Positions 33,849 to 44,946 of a stretch of DNA of 64,000 nucleotides are shown one piece after another. The DNA is from Desulfarculus baarsii DSM 2075 (GTDB lineage: Bacteria; Desulfobacterota; Desulfarculia; Desulfarculales; Desulfarculaceae), in contig NC_014365.1 of the NCBI RefSeq assembly GCF_000143965.1, positions 1,825,501 to 1,889,500 of the forward strand. Direction: 5' to 3'. The notes under the pieces were generated by a model that saw only the letters and a program-made list of their open reading frames with translations, was not told the DNA's origin and searched no databases. The translations under genes were made by a program, and so were the position numbers. How positions within the stretch are numbered: position 1 is the first letter of the stretch; every line of letters starts with the position of its first letter.

Positions 33849-36800
33849 TTGTCACCAAAACATCGTTATCCCATGTCGTGCCGTCGCCCCTCACGCAGGG
33901 GCGTGGATTGAAACTCACGCGCGCGTACGTGCGCACGTGCCTTACGCGTCGCCCCTCACGCAGGGGCGTGGATTGAAACTTCTGACCTGACACTTGTGAA
34001 GTATTGCACTTAGTCGCCCCTCACGCAGGGGCGTGGATTGAAACTCAATCGGTTGTTTTTTGGCCGCCACGCTTTTCGCGTCGCCCCTCACGCAGGGGCG
34101 TGGATTGAAACATGGATATGACGCGCTATGCAAAAAACCTGATGAGTCGCCCCTCACGCAGGGGCGTGGATTGAAACATTAATGACTGTTATGCAGGCAT
34201 TCAAAGTGTTAAGTCGCCCCTCACGCAGGGGCGTGGATTGAAACGCCAACCGCGGACTTCGGTCCATGCAGAGGAGGGTCGCCCCTCACGCAGGGGCGTG
34301 GATTGAAACTCGTATAGCTTAGTTAACCTCTTTCCCTCACCTTGTCGCCCCTCACGCAGGGGCGTGGATTGAAACACAGCCTGGACAGCACGGGCGTCTC
34401 GTGGTACAAGTCGCCCCTCACGCAGGGGCGTGGATTGAAACTCTATTATCGATTCTAGCATGTGAGGTGCTTAGGGTCGCCCCTCACGCAGGGGCGTGGA
34501 TTGAAACATTACCTGATCCAGTAACCACACCGCCCTCTCTTCGGTCGCCCCTCACGCAGGGGCGTGGATTGAAACTTGTGGTTCCGTTTCCGACCGCGAC
34601 AATCACGCTTGGTCGCCCCTCACGCAGGGGCGTGGATTGAAACCTGCAACCACTATCGGCGCGTCGCCGCCGGCCAAGTCGCCCCTCACGCAGGGGCGTG
34701 GATTGAAACGTCGCCGCGCTCACGCCGCCCGAGTTGGCCGCCGTGTCGCCCCTCACGCAGGGGCGTGGATTGAAACTCGTTGGGGTTGAGTTTGGCGTAA
34801 AGGGTCGAAACGTCGCCCCTCACGCAGGGGCGTGGATTGAAACCACAATGGCGGTTTGTCGCAGCCCGGCGCTACATGTCGCCCCTCACGCAGGGGCGTG
34901 GATTGAAACCTCGTTGATAGTATTCATCTCCCGCGCGCCAACGGGTCGCCCCTCACGCAGGGGCGTGGATTGAAACCAAACCAAAGACACGCCGGTGCAG
35001 GGCCTAATTCGGTCGCCCCTCACGCAGGGGCGTGGATTGAAACCCGATGACTGCGCCGGGAACAGAGCCCGGCCCGTGTCGCCCCTCACGCAGGGGCGTG
35101 GATTGAAACTCGCCGGGGCTACAAGATCGTGGACCGCATGGGCACGTCGCCCCTCACGCAGGGGCGTGGATTGAAACCTTCGCGGGAAGCGGAAGACGAC
35201 GCTGCCGGGGCGTCGCCCCTCACGCAGGGGCGTGGATTGAAACGCCTACCTGCGCCTTGGCTTGGACGGTGCCACCACGTCGCCCCTCACGCAGGGGCGT
35301 GGATTGAAACTACCGCACGGCCTGGGCCGTGATGTCGAAGCCAGTCGCCCCTCACGCAGGGGCGTGGATTGAAACGCACCCACGGGCGCTGATCCGAGCC
35401 AACATCGTCGCGGTCGCCCCTCACGCAGGGGCGTGGATTGAAACCCCACGCAAGGGCGAATTTATCCACCAGCGACAGGTCGCCCCTCACGCAGGGGCGT
35501 GGATTGAAACTTGGGGAATGGTGCGCCGGACACGACCCCTGGCGAGTCGCCCCTCACGCAGGGGCGTGGATTGAAACCGTGCGGGCAGACGACTCCAGCG
35601 CATTTGGGGAGGTCGCCCCTCACGCAGGGGCGTGGATTGAAACAAGTCACCAACGGCGGCACCACCGGCACGCCGAAGTCGCCCCTCACGCAGGGGCGTG
35701 GATTGAAACTATCAATATTTGGCCCCGACACCCGGTGCGGGATGAGTCGCCCCTCACGCAGGGGCGTGGATTGAAACACGGCGACCAGCCAGCGCCGCTG
35801 GTGGGCGTCGTCGTCGCCCCTCACGCAGGGGCGTGGATTGAAACAGGTGCACCTTGTCGCGGCCCAGGGCCTCGGCCATGTCGCCCCTCACGCAGGGGCG
35901 TGGATTGAAACACTTGAGCGCGGCTGGCGGGGCCGACAACTTGACGTCGCCCCTCACGCAGGGGCGTGGATTGAAACTTGGGTCAGGCCAATGGCCTCGC
36001 GGATGGCCCGGTCGCCCCTCACGCAGGGGCGTGGATTGAAACGTTTTTTCCGAACCTCACTGGCTTGAGTCTTCGGTCGCCCCTCACGCAGGGGCGTGGA
36101 TTGAAACGTGCTGGTGTTGCTCCCGCGCCAGTTTGAGCAGCAGTCGCCCCTCACGCAGGGGCGTGGATTGAAACGCATCACAGCCTACACGCCCCTCCGG
36201 CGCAGTCCGGTCGCCCCTCACGCAGGGGCGTGGATTGAAACCATGCTCACACCCTCATTGGCATGACGACGTGCTTGTCGCCCCTCACGCAGGGGCGTGG
36301 ATTGAAACATGCCCACGGCAAGGCATGGTCCGCTGGATTCCACGTCGCCCCTCACGCAGGGGCGTGGATTGAAACTTAGCGCCTCGATGTCGCTGAACAC
36401 CGCTACGCGCGTCGCCCCTCACGCAGGGGCGTGGATTGAAACAACCGCGGGCGGCCGCGATCCGAGCGCTTGCCGGTCGCCCCTCACGCAGGGGCGTGGA
36501 TTGAAACAGGAAACGCTGTCCAAGGCCGTTGACGGACTTGGGTCGCCCCTCACGCAGGGGCGTGGATTGAAACTCGGGCCGTAACGCTGACTGATGTCGT
36601 CGGCCACGGTCGCCCCTCACGCAGGGGCGTGGATTGAAACTGCAATCCGAATCCGCCAGCGATAACCGTGAATTGTCGCCCCTCACGCAGGGGCGTGGAT
36701 TGAAACGCCGGCAACATCGTGGACTGGCGGGGCATGACCCTGGTCGCCCCTCACGCAGGGGCGTGGATTGAAACGTTGGGCCTAATGACGGCCAAAACTG

Positions 36801-38668
36801 CCCCGCCTTGTCGCCCCTCACGCAGGGGCGTGGATTGAAACTTCGCCGCCCGCCCGCGGCCCGAGCGCCTGGCGGCGTCGCCCCTCACGCAGGGGCGTGG
36901 ATTGAAACTCAGCCATACGCGGCCCATTGCCAAGGCCTTCCTGGTCGCCCCTCACGCAGGGGCGTGGATTGAAACTGGGCGATGTCCAGCGAGTTGCGGA
37001 TCACCACGTCGCCCCTCACGCAGGGGCGTGGATTGAAACTCCAGCCACAGCTCGCGGATGGCGCTCATCGCCGTCGCCCCTCACGCAGGGGCGTGGATTG
37101 AAACAGGTGCACCTTGTCGCGGCCCAGGGCCTCGGCCATGTCGCCCCTCACGCAGGGGCGTGGATTGAAACGTTGTGAACGAAAACCACATTTTGCGCGT
37201 TATGCGTCGCCCCTCACGCAGGGGCGTGGATTGAAACTGGTTGACCGCTACGAGGGCGACGTCCGCGACATGGTCGCCCCTCACGCAGGGGCGTGGATTG
37301 AAACAAGGACAGGTCTGGCAAGCTGCGGCGAAGCATTCGAGTCGCCCCTCACGCAGGGGCGTGGATTGAAACTCGGGCGGGTTTATGACTCGCTGCATGG
37401 CCGGTGTCGCCCCTCACGCAGGGGCGTGGATTGAAACTCCGATGACTGCGCCGGGAACAGAGCCCGGCCCGTGTCGCCCCTCACGCAGGGGCGTGGATTG
37501 AAACAGCAACTCCATCACCGGGTTGAGTTTGAGCGGGGGTCGCCCCTCACGCAGGGGCGTGGATTGAAACGCGCAGATGGTGGCGCAGATTGCCAGCATT
37601 TGGGTCGCCCCTCACGCAGGGGCGTGGATTGAAACGGCGACGAAGAAGAGGACGACGCCGAGACGGCGCTCGTCGCCCCTCACGCAGGGGCGTGGATTGA
37701 AACTTCTTCAAGTCCTGGGGCGACTTTTTCCGCGCCAGGTCGCCCCTCACGCAGGGGCGTGGATTGAAACTCTGCGACATGGCCGGGGTGAAGCACGGCG
37801 ACAGGTCGCCCCTCACGCAGGGGCGTGGATTGAAACACGAGCGTCAACGCTCAAGGGGCTGGGGGCAAAGGGTCGCCCCTCACGCAGGGGCGTGGATTGA
37901 AACTTATTGGAGGTGCGGCCATGTTCAAAAAGATCGCCGTCGCCCCTCACGCAGGGGCGTGGATTGAAACATGGACATGGGCACAGGCAAAAGCCGCACG
38001 CTGATGTCGCCCCTCACGCAGGGGCGTGGATTGAAACTTCCAACGGACCTGACCAACCATTTTGTGATCGGGTCGCCCCTCACGCAGGGGCGTGGATTGA
38101 AACCCTTAATCATATCAACTACTTTTGTTGGCCTGTCGTCGCCCCTCACGCAGGGGCGTGGATCGAAACTTTTGGGGGGGGCTAGCCCTGGGCCGCGTCT
38201 GGGTCGCCCCTCACGCAGGGGCGTGGATTGAAACTTTTGTCGTTCGCCTGCGTGAGGGGCTATATTGGTCGCCCCTCACGCAGGGGCGTGGATTGAAACC
38301 CGTGACTACAAGAGCGCCCCCGGCTTTTGGACGTCGCCCCTCACGCAGGGGCGTGGATTGAAACGGATAGACGTCTGCCGGGTCATCTCGCCGAAAGTGC
38401 GTCGCCCCTCACGCAGGGGCGTGGATTGAAACCGCGATGTAGGCCAGCAGCGCGGCAATTTCGCCCCAGTCGCCCCTCACGCAGGGGCGTGGATTGAAAC
38501 CCCGAACCCGTGTTGATCGTCCGGGCTCATCTTACGTCGCCCCTCACGCAGGGGCGTGGATTGAAACCGCGCCAAGTACGGGCGGAAGCACGTCGTCAGC
38601 GTCGCCCCTCACGCAGGGGCGTGGATTGAAACTCGCCACCAAAGGCCCTCGTCGGCAGGCGGCGTCAG

Positions 38669-39293
38669 GTCGCCCCTCACGCAGGGGCGTGGATTGAAAC
38701 GTGGTATTCGGCCAAGGCCTCGGGCATGCTGTCGTCGCCCCTCACGCAGGGGCGTGGATTGAAACATAGGCCGCCTGGATGCTGTCGCCAGCCGTGACGG
38801 TCGCCCCTCACGCAGGGGCGTGGATTGAAACTTCGTTTGATCATGGGAGGATAGCGGGCGTCCCAGTCGCCCCTCACGCAGGGGCGTGGATTGAAACAAC
38901 GAAGAACTGGGAGACGAAAACAGCGCCCTCCGTCGCCCCTCACGCAGGGGCGTGGATTGAAACGTCGTTCATGGCCGTGACGGTGTGCATCGGCTCCCGT
39001 CGCCCCTCACGCAGGGGCGTGGATTGAAACGTGGTATTCGGCCAAGGCCTCGGGCATGCTGTCGTCGCCCCTCACGCAGGGGCGTGGATTGAAACATAGG
39101 CCGCCTGGATGCTGTCGCCAGCCGTGACGGTCGCCCCTCACGCAGGGGCGTGGATTGAAACTTCGTTTGATCATGGGAGGATAGCGGGCGTCCCAGTCGC
39201 CCCTCACGCAGGGGCGTGGATTGAAACAACGAAGAACTGGGAGACGAAAACAGCGCCCTCCGTCGCCCCTCACGCAGGGGCGTGGATTGAAAC
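38669..39293 (+). repeat. Direct duplication of a four-spacer block inside the array
   Basis: The segment 38669-38963 (five repeats, four spacers) recurs at 38999-39293, an exact offset of 330 bp. One unrelated spacer lies between the copies. Spacer order and lengths are identical, which fits unequal recombination between repeats rather than new acquisition. Confidence 0.95.
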
Positions 39294-40480
39294 AACCACG
39301 ATAGCCCCTTGGTTGAGCTTCTCCTCCAGTCGCCCCTCACGCAGGGGCGTGGATTGAAACTGTGGTAGCTCAATTGGTCAGAGCAGGCGACTTAGTCGCC
39401 CCTCACGCAGGGGCGTGGATTGAAACTTGCGGTAGATGTTTCATGGGCCCCCCCCCCACCACGTCGCCCCTCACGCAGGGGCGTGGATTGAAACCATGGC
39501 GACACGCCGCAAACCGCGCCGGCATCTGAGTCGCCCCTCACGCAGGGGCGTGGATTGAAACATTGCCATGCTTGTTTTGGGCGCGGCCGCCCTTTTGTCG
39601 CCCCTCACGCAGGGGCGTGGATTGAAACGCCGCCGAAATGCCATACGAGATCGTCTACTTAGTCGCCCCTCACGCAGGGGCGTGGATTGAAACTAAAGCT
39701 CGACCCTCGGCAAATGTTCCCTGAGCGAGTCGCCCCTCACGCAGGGGCGTGGATTGAAACACTTGAGCGCGGCTGGCGGGGCCGACAACTTGAGTCGCCC
39801 CTCACGCAGGGGCGTGGATTGAAACTTACCGGCCGCCGTCGCCCTTCGCCGCCCACAGCGGTCGCCCCTCACGCAGGGGCGTGGATTGAAACCTGGTGGG
39901 GGCCATTGTCGGCGGCGGCATGGGCGGTCGCCCCTCACGCAGGGGCGTGGATTGAAACTCGGCCGCGCGGCGGCTAGCCTCGCGCGCCGTCAGGTCGCCC
40001 CTCACGCAGGGGCGTGGATTGAAACCAGACCGGCGAGTGGGTGATCCAACGCCGCGCCGTGTCGCCCCTCACGCAGGGGCGTGGATTGAAACTCGAATTC
40101 AAGGGTCACCGTGTCCATGTCGGGGCGTCGCCCCTCACGCAGGGGCGTGGATTGAAACAGAAAGGCTTGGAAGTCGCGGGCGGAATCGAGCCGTCGCCCC
40201 TCACGCAGGGGCGTGGATTGAAACACCGATCTGCAATTACGGTTCATGACGCCACAGACGTCGCCCCTCACGCAGGGGCGTGGATTGAAACGCCCCGTGC
40301 GGTCTGGGGAATCGCCGATAATGGCTAGTCGCCTCTCACGCAGGGGCGTGGATTGAAACTTCGCGCGCGCGTGTACGCATATATTTGGTATTCTGGGTCG
40401 CCCCTCACGCAGGGGCGCGGATTGAAACCGGCGATAGAAAACAAGCGCCGGCCCGCATCCAGAGGTCGCCCCTCATTGAA

Positions 40481-40783
40481 TGTTTTGTGGGGGGCGGCGC
40501 ACGCCTTCGACTATGATTGGGTCTCCACAACGAAGGGCGTACAGGAAGCGAAACATTAGCTAGAAAGCCACGGCGCACGGGGGCTTGTCCCGTGCAATGA
40601 ATCGTTCAGCTACCGCTGCTGTGGCATCATCGCGGTGATATATGTCGGACAAAACGGATTAGGCAAGCCGGGCATAATGCCGAGGGCCAAGTTTGCCCAC
40701 CCCTAGACGGTAGTTTTGAGCATATAGTAATGCGACATGATTTTTTGCCACATATGAGGCTCAACCAAAATAGAGAGGACCAA
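40481..40783. other. Intergenic region between array end and autotransporter
   Basis: After the truncated last repeat comes about 300 bp without a recognised gene. The frame from 40474 to 40559 is open but tiny and has no known features. A hairpin (GCACGGG at 40575-40581 with CCCGTGC at 40589-40595) lacks a U-run. The stretch before 40784 is more AT-rich than the average and probably holds the autotransporter promoter; GAGAGGA at about 40773 is its ribosome site. Confidence 0.5.
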
Positions 40784-42625
40784 ATGTCTAAACGATTTGC
40801 CCTGGCGATTGTATTGCTTGCCTTCATCGCGCTGTGCACGTCCGGCGCGGCTGGCGCGGCTGGGTTCAGCCAGTTTGTCGGACTTGGCGACAGCACCCTG
40901 GACACCGGGTATCTCCGCTATCACACCTCGGGAGACGCGGAATTAGATAGCGCGATCGCCGACGCCGTTGCTCTGGGCGCCAATGGTGGATGGGCTGGCA
41001 ACGGGGTGATGAACACCACCATCCTGGCGGGCAAGTTTGGCCTTGACGCCGCCACGATCGGCGACGGCGGAACCAACTACGCCGTCGGCGGAGCCTACAC
41101 CACGATGGCCAGGCTAGGCCTCGTCCCCTCTACCCAACAGGTCGCCAACTATCTCGCATCCGTGGGCGGCGTCGCCAATCCCTCCGCGCTCTACATCGTA
41201 AGTTCCGGCAACAACGATCTGATTTATGCTTCCCAGAACGTCGTCTCCCCCAACTTTCTGCACGAGCAAGCAATCGCCTGGGCGGCGGCGGTGGCGCGTC
41301 TGCAAGCGGCTGGCGCCCGCGTCATCTTGGCGCCCAATTCTTACTATTGCTGCACCCTCGCGGGCTTGGGTGGCGTGATTCCCAGCGACAAAGCCGCCGC
41401 TTACGCGCAGGCAACGCTTTACGGGGTGGATATATGGCGGAGCATGACCGCGGCTGGCGTGCGCTACATCCCCGCCGATCAGAAAAGCCTGATCGAATAT
41501 GTGATAAAAAACCCCACTCTTTTTGGGTTTACCGCAACTTCGGTGTTGTCGTCCAGTGCGCCCGCTTCCGTGCCAGCCGTTTTGGCCATTCTCACCCCTC
41601 TCCAGCAGCAAACCTTCCTATTTATAGATGGTCACCATCTAACCACGGCTGGCCAAACCATTGTCGCCGATTACAACTACAACCTGCTGGCCGCGCCCAG
41701 CCAGATATCCTTGATCACCGAAGGCGCGGTGCAGGGTGGTTTGGCGCGCACGGCCACTATTCAGCGACAGATCGATCTGTCCTGGCGACATCGCGGACCA
41801 GGCGGCGTCAATGTGTGGACCAGCGTCGGAGCCTATAGACAGAAAATCAAGAACGCCTCGGGCTTCCCCACCGCTTCGGGCGTCCCCTTCAGCGGGTCGG
41901 CGGGCGTGGATTATCAGACCACGCGCGGTCTTATCATGGGCGCGGCCCTTACGGCGGGCAGTCAGAGGCAGGACTTTTCCACCGGTGGCCATTTCGATCA
42001 GACAGACGGGGCCCTGAGCCTGTATGCCGCCTACAAGATCGGCTGGTTATGGGGAAACGCCGTGGCTTCCTACGGCCAGTTTAGCGACAAAATCACGCGT
42101 CAAGCGCCTCTTGGAATCTTAATCGATCATAACGACTCCGACACCGACGGGCATTCTCAAGCGCTCGCCTTGCGCGCCGGCGGCGATATAAAGATCGGAC
42201 CTTTCACCACCGGCCCAGTGGCGGGCGTGGTGATGCAAAAAGTGTGGCTCGACAGCTTCAGGGAAACCGGCGGCACCGGGGTCACGGCCCTGTGGTTTGA
42301 CAGCATCACGCGGGATTCCCTTGTCAGCCAGCTAGGCTGGCGCTTATCGCTGGAACTGGGTGATTGGCAACCATTCGCGGAAGCGAACTGGAGCCACGAA
42401 TGGGCCGAAAGGGACCGCAGCGTAACGGCCGCGCTCACCACCGTGGAGGCCCCGTCCTATTCCATGGCCGCCGTACCGGTGGCTTCCGATTGGGCCACCA
42501 TGTTGCTAGGCGCTTCTTATAGGCTCAATTCGCGGGTGATGCTGCAAGGCTCGGCTTCGGCGGTGGCCTTCAATCACGAGGTGACAAGCTACGGTGGGGA
42601 GTTGAGCGTGAACTTCAATTTCTAG
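40784..42625 (+). CDS. GDSL/SGNH esterase autotransporter (EstA-like)
   Basis: ATG 40784 after GAGAGGA gives 613 residues; the open frame begins at 40730. A signal peptide ends near GAAGAA (about residue 26). The SGNH hydrolase passenger has block I GDSTLDTGY (nucleophile Ser37), GGTNYAVGG, SSGNNDLIY (Asn) and IDGHHLTTAGQ (Asp and His). From about residue 330 the protein becomes a 12-strand-type autotransporter barrel and ends SVNFNF with terminal Phe. The esterase should be displayed on the outer membrane. Base composition is somewhat less GC-skewed than in neighbouring genes, and it sits between two pieces of CRISPR repeat, so insertion at this site is possible. Confidence 0.9.
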   Translation: MSKRFALAIVLLAFIALCTSGAAGAAGFSQFVGLGDSTLDTGYLRYHTSGDAELDSAIADAVALGANGGWAGNGVMNTTILAGKFGLDAATIGDGGTNYAVGGAYTTMARLGLVPSTQQVANYLASVGGVANPSALYIVSSGNNDLIYASQNVVSPNFLHEQAIAWAAAVARLQAAGARVILAPNSYYCCTLAGLGGVIPSDKAAAYAQATLYGVDIWRSMTAAGVRYIPADQKSLIEYVIKNPTLFGFTATSVLSSSAPASVPAVLAILTPLQQQTFLFIDGHHLTTAGQTIVADYNYNLLAAPSQISLITEGAVQGGLARTATIQRQIDLSWRHRGPGGVNVWTSVGAYRQKIKNASGFPTASGVPFSGSAGVDYQTTRGLIMGAALTAGSQRQDFSTGGHFDQTDGALSLYAAYKIGWLWGNAVASYGQFSDKITRQAPLGILIDHNDSDTDGHSQALALRAGGDIKIGPFTTGPVAGVVMQKVWLDSFRETGGTGVTALWFDSITRDSLVSQLGWRLSLELGDWQPFAEANWSHEWAERDRSVTAALTTVEAPSYSMAAVPVASDWATMLLGASYRLNSRVMLQGSASAVAFNHEVTSYGGELSVNFNF

Positions 42626-43310
42626 GCCTACCCCCGTGGTTGGTTCATATTTGCCTCCGTAGGAGCGACTTGCCCGCCAAGTCCTTGTCCGGCTGGACGT
42701 TGCGCGGATTGAAAACGTCAAGGAAAAACAGGCAAACCTGGCCGGCGCGGCCCAGGTCGCCCCTCACGCGGGGGCGTGGATTGAAACGGGGGTCAAGGTG
42801 TGTGTGGCTTGGCAGGTCATGGCCACGCCCAGCGCCTTGACGCCTTCCGCGCCATCTTTTAAAATATCTAATAGATCAGAGCGTATCCCGTCGAAAGGCG
42901 GAGTAGGACGCCTGGGCGGTCGAACGGCTGTAGTCGTGGACTTCCCAGGAACGGAGGAGCTGACCGGCCTCCCGCTCTGGTCGTTTTTTTGGTTTTGTAC
43001 CAACATTCGGGTCCAGCGCGGCCAGCATGGCGTCAAGTCGGCTTCACCGTCCGCCATTGGCGCCAACGAAATTTTCCGGTGACGCCGTTGACAAAACACG
43101 GCGATTATTTATGATATCAACTAGCGCCTGACGTTGAGCGTGCCCAGCCGACCCTTTGGGCGCGGCCCGACATGCGAGTCCCGTCGGGCGCAACTTTTTT
43201 GGCGTTCGGGGGGGGCGCCGAATCTGGCCTGGGCCGGCGTAAAAACGCGCTTGACGCCCCCCATCGACGGTCGGCCTTGGCCGCCTGGTCGTCGCTCCCT
43301 CGGCAGCCCG
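42626..43310. other. Non-coding interval with CRISPR remnants
   Basis: This interval of about 690 bp separates the autotransporter from the terminator of the next operon. It contains the eroded and relic CRISPR repeats described separately (42703-42787). Open frames at 42764-43099 (minus) and 42798-43082 (plus) have no recognisable domain and the minus one runs through the relic repeat, so I do not call them genes. Confidence 0.5.
42703..42787 (+). CRISPR. Relic CRISPR unit: eroded half repeat, spacer and one repeat
   Basis: A 32-bp repeat at 42756-42787 matches the array repeat with one change (A to G in the loop). Upstream, 42703-42716 resembles the 3' part of a repeat (GCGCGGATTGAAA), followed by a 39-base spacer-like stretch. 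It lies 2.3 kb beyond the truncated last repeat of the main array and in the same orientation, so it is probably a leftover of its trailer end. Confidence 0.85.
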
Positions 43311-43314
43311 AGCG

Positions 43315-43394
43315 AAAAAAAGAAACCCGCCGTAGGCCCAGGGGTCCCCGCCGATGTGGCGGCATATTCGTGGGAGAGACCGGCGGGTTTCTTT
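43315..43394 (-). terminator. Intrinsic terminator of the TonB-ABC operon
   Basis: Read on the minus strand, AAAGAAACCCGCCG (43394-43381) pairs perfectly with CGGCGGGTTTCTTT (43332-43319), and the U-run continues to 43315. The 48-base loop contains another small CCGCC/GGCGG hairpin. It starts 7 bases after the stop of the last ATPase gene. Confidence 0.85.
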
Positions 43395-43401
43395 ACTGGC
43401 G

Positions 43402-44172
43402 TTAACGCCGGGGCATGGGCTCGCCAGCCAAAAGCCGCTTGGTCAATTCACGCCGTGGAGTATCCAACACCCGCGCCACGGGGCCAGACTCGATCACCGC
43501 GCCCCGGTCCATGACGTGAACCTCGGCGCACAGCCGCGCCAAGATACCCAGATCGTGGCTGATGAACAGCACCGACAGGCCTCCCACGACCAACTCGTCC
43601 AGCAGATCGACGATTTGCAGTTGACCGGGCAGATCCAGGCTGGCCACGGCCTCGTCGCAGATCAACAGCCGTGGCCCCAGGGCCAGGGCCCGGGCAATGG
43701 CCACGCGCTGGCATTGCCCGCCGCTGAGCTGGTGCGGCCGGCGCTCGGCCAGGCCGGGCTCCAGGCCGACGCGGGCCAGCAAGTCGCGCGCTTGGGCTTG
43801 GGCGCGCGGCTTCGCTCGCCCGGCGATGGCCCACAACGGCTCGGCCACGGCTTGGCTGGCGCTCATGCGCGGGTTGAGATGAACCTGGGGGTCTTGCCAG
43901 ATCATCTGGACCAGGCGGGCCAGGCGGGGCCTGTCGCCCTTGCCTCGGCCATATTCCACGCCGGCCAGGCGCAGTTGTCCGACGTCGAGGGGCTCCAGGC
44001 CCAGGATCAGCCGGCCCAGGGTCGATTTGCCCGAGCCGCTGGGTCCGGCCACGCCCACGGCTTGGCCAGGCAGGATTGTCAGGCTCACCCCGTCCACGGC
44101 CCGGCGCGCGCCGCCGCCCGACGCCGCGTAGGCCTTGGTCAGCCCTTGGGCGCGCAACAACGGCTCAGGCAC
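43402..44172 (-). CDS. ABC transporter ATP-binding protein (DppF/NikE type)
   Basis: GTG at 44172 with GAGG six bases upstream is preferred over TTG at 44184, giving 256 residues and an 8-base overlap with the preceding ATPase gene. It has Walker A GPSGSGKST, the Q loop in MIWQDP, signature LSGGQCQRVAIARAL, Walker B LLICDEAV (with Val-Ala rather than Glu-Pro after DE) and the switch His in FISHDLG. The VHLNPRMS stretch after the Q loop is typical of oligopeptide/nickel importers. It is the last gene of the operon and pairs with the ATPase at 44165-44944. Confidence 0.9.
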   Translation of the reverse strand: MPEPLLRAQGLTKAYAASGGGARRAVDGVSLTILPGQAVGVAGPSGSGKSTLGRLILGLEPLDVGQLRLAGVEYGRGKGDRPRLARLVQMIWQDPQVHLNPRMSASQAVAEPLWAIAGRAKPRAQAQARDLLARVGLEPGLAERRPHQLSGGQCQRVAIARALALGPRLLICDEAVASLDLPGQLQIVDLLDELVVGGLSVLFISHDLGILARLCAEVHVMDRGAVIESGPVARVLDTPRRELTKRLLAGEPMPRR

Positions 44173-44944
44173 GGGCGGCCTCAAGCTCGCGCAGGGCGGC
44201 CATGGCCAGGCGCGTGGTGGGGTGACGCGGGCTGGCCATGAGTTGGGCCGTGGGCCCGCTTTCGACGATCGCGCCGCGTTCCATCACCGCCACCCGCGCG
44301 GCCATGGCCGCGATCACTCGCCAGTCGTGGCTGATGAGCATCATGGCCGAGCCGTGCCGCGCGTTCATCAGGCGCAGCAGACGCAATATTTCCGCTTGCA
44401 TGATCGGGTCCAGGCCGGTGGTGGGTTCGTCGGCGATGAGCAGGCGCGGCCGCAGGCCCAGGGCCATGGCCAGTTGCACGCGTTGGCGCATGCCGCCGCT
44501 TAGCTGGTGGGGATAGGCGCGCTGGAGGCCGGGCTCCAGCCCGACTTGCGCCAAGAGCCCACCCGTGGCGTCGCGGGCCTGTTTGGGGGCCATCACGCCG
44601 TTGGCGCTCAGGGCCTCGGCCACCTGGCGGCCGATGGTCATGGTCGGGTCCAGGGCGGCGGCCGAGCTTTGCATCAGCAAGAACACGCCGCGACCGCGCA
44701 GGCCGCGCCACTGCCGTGGGTCGGTCATATTCAGCGTTCGGCCGTCGAAATCCATGCGGCCGGCCCGCGCCAATGCCGGCGGCGGGATCAAGCCGGCCAT
44801 GGCCGCCGCCACCAGCGACTTGCCCGCGCCGCTGGGGCCCACCAAGCCCAGGATCTCCGTCGGCTCGACGCGCAAATCAACCCCCCGCACCAGCGGCGCG
44901 CCGCCCGGACCCTCGACGCAAAGTCCCCGCACAGTAACGCCCAT
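44165..44944 (-). CDS. ABC transporter ATP-binding protein (DppD/NikD type)
   Basis: ATG 44944 is preferred (259 residues); TTG at 44950 would overlap the permease stop. Walker A is GPSGAGKSL, the Q loop lies in FLLMQSSAAALDP, signature LSGGMRQRVQLAMAL, Walker B LLIADEPTTGLDP and switch His in LISHDWR. The AALDPTMTIGRQVAE stretch is typical of the D-subunit of peptide/nickel importers. It forms the nucleotide-binding pair with the downstream gene product. Confidence 0.92.
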   Translation of the reverse strand: MGVTVRGLCVEGPGGAPLVRGVDLRVEPTEILGLVGPSGAGKSLVAAAMAGLIPPPALARAGRMDFDGRTLNMTDPRQWRGLRGRGVFLLMQSSAAALDPTMTIGRQVAEALSANGVMAPKQARDATGGLLAQVGLEPGLQRAYPHQLSGGMRQRVQLAMALGLRPRLLIADEPTTGLDPIMQAEILRLLRLMNARHGSAMMLISHDWRVIAAMAARVAVMERGAIVESGPTAQLMASPRHPTTRLAMAALRELEAARA

Positions 44945-44946
44945 GC

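Noticed and set aside
39361-39394. tRNA gene in the array
   Set aside because: Only about the first 34 bases of a tRNA-like sequence are present, cut precisely at repeat boundaries. It is a spacer, not a gene.
40474-40559. Possible gene remnant after the last repeat
   Set aside because: It is only about 28 codons with no detectable similarity I can name and no ribosome site.
42764-43099. Minus-strand frame of 111 codons after the autotransporter
   Set aside because: It runs through the relic CRISPR repeat and has no recognisable domain, ribosome site or neighbour relation.
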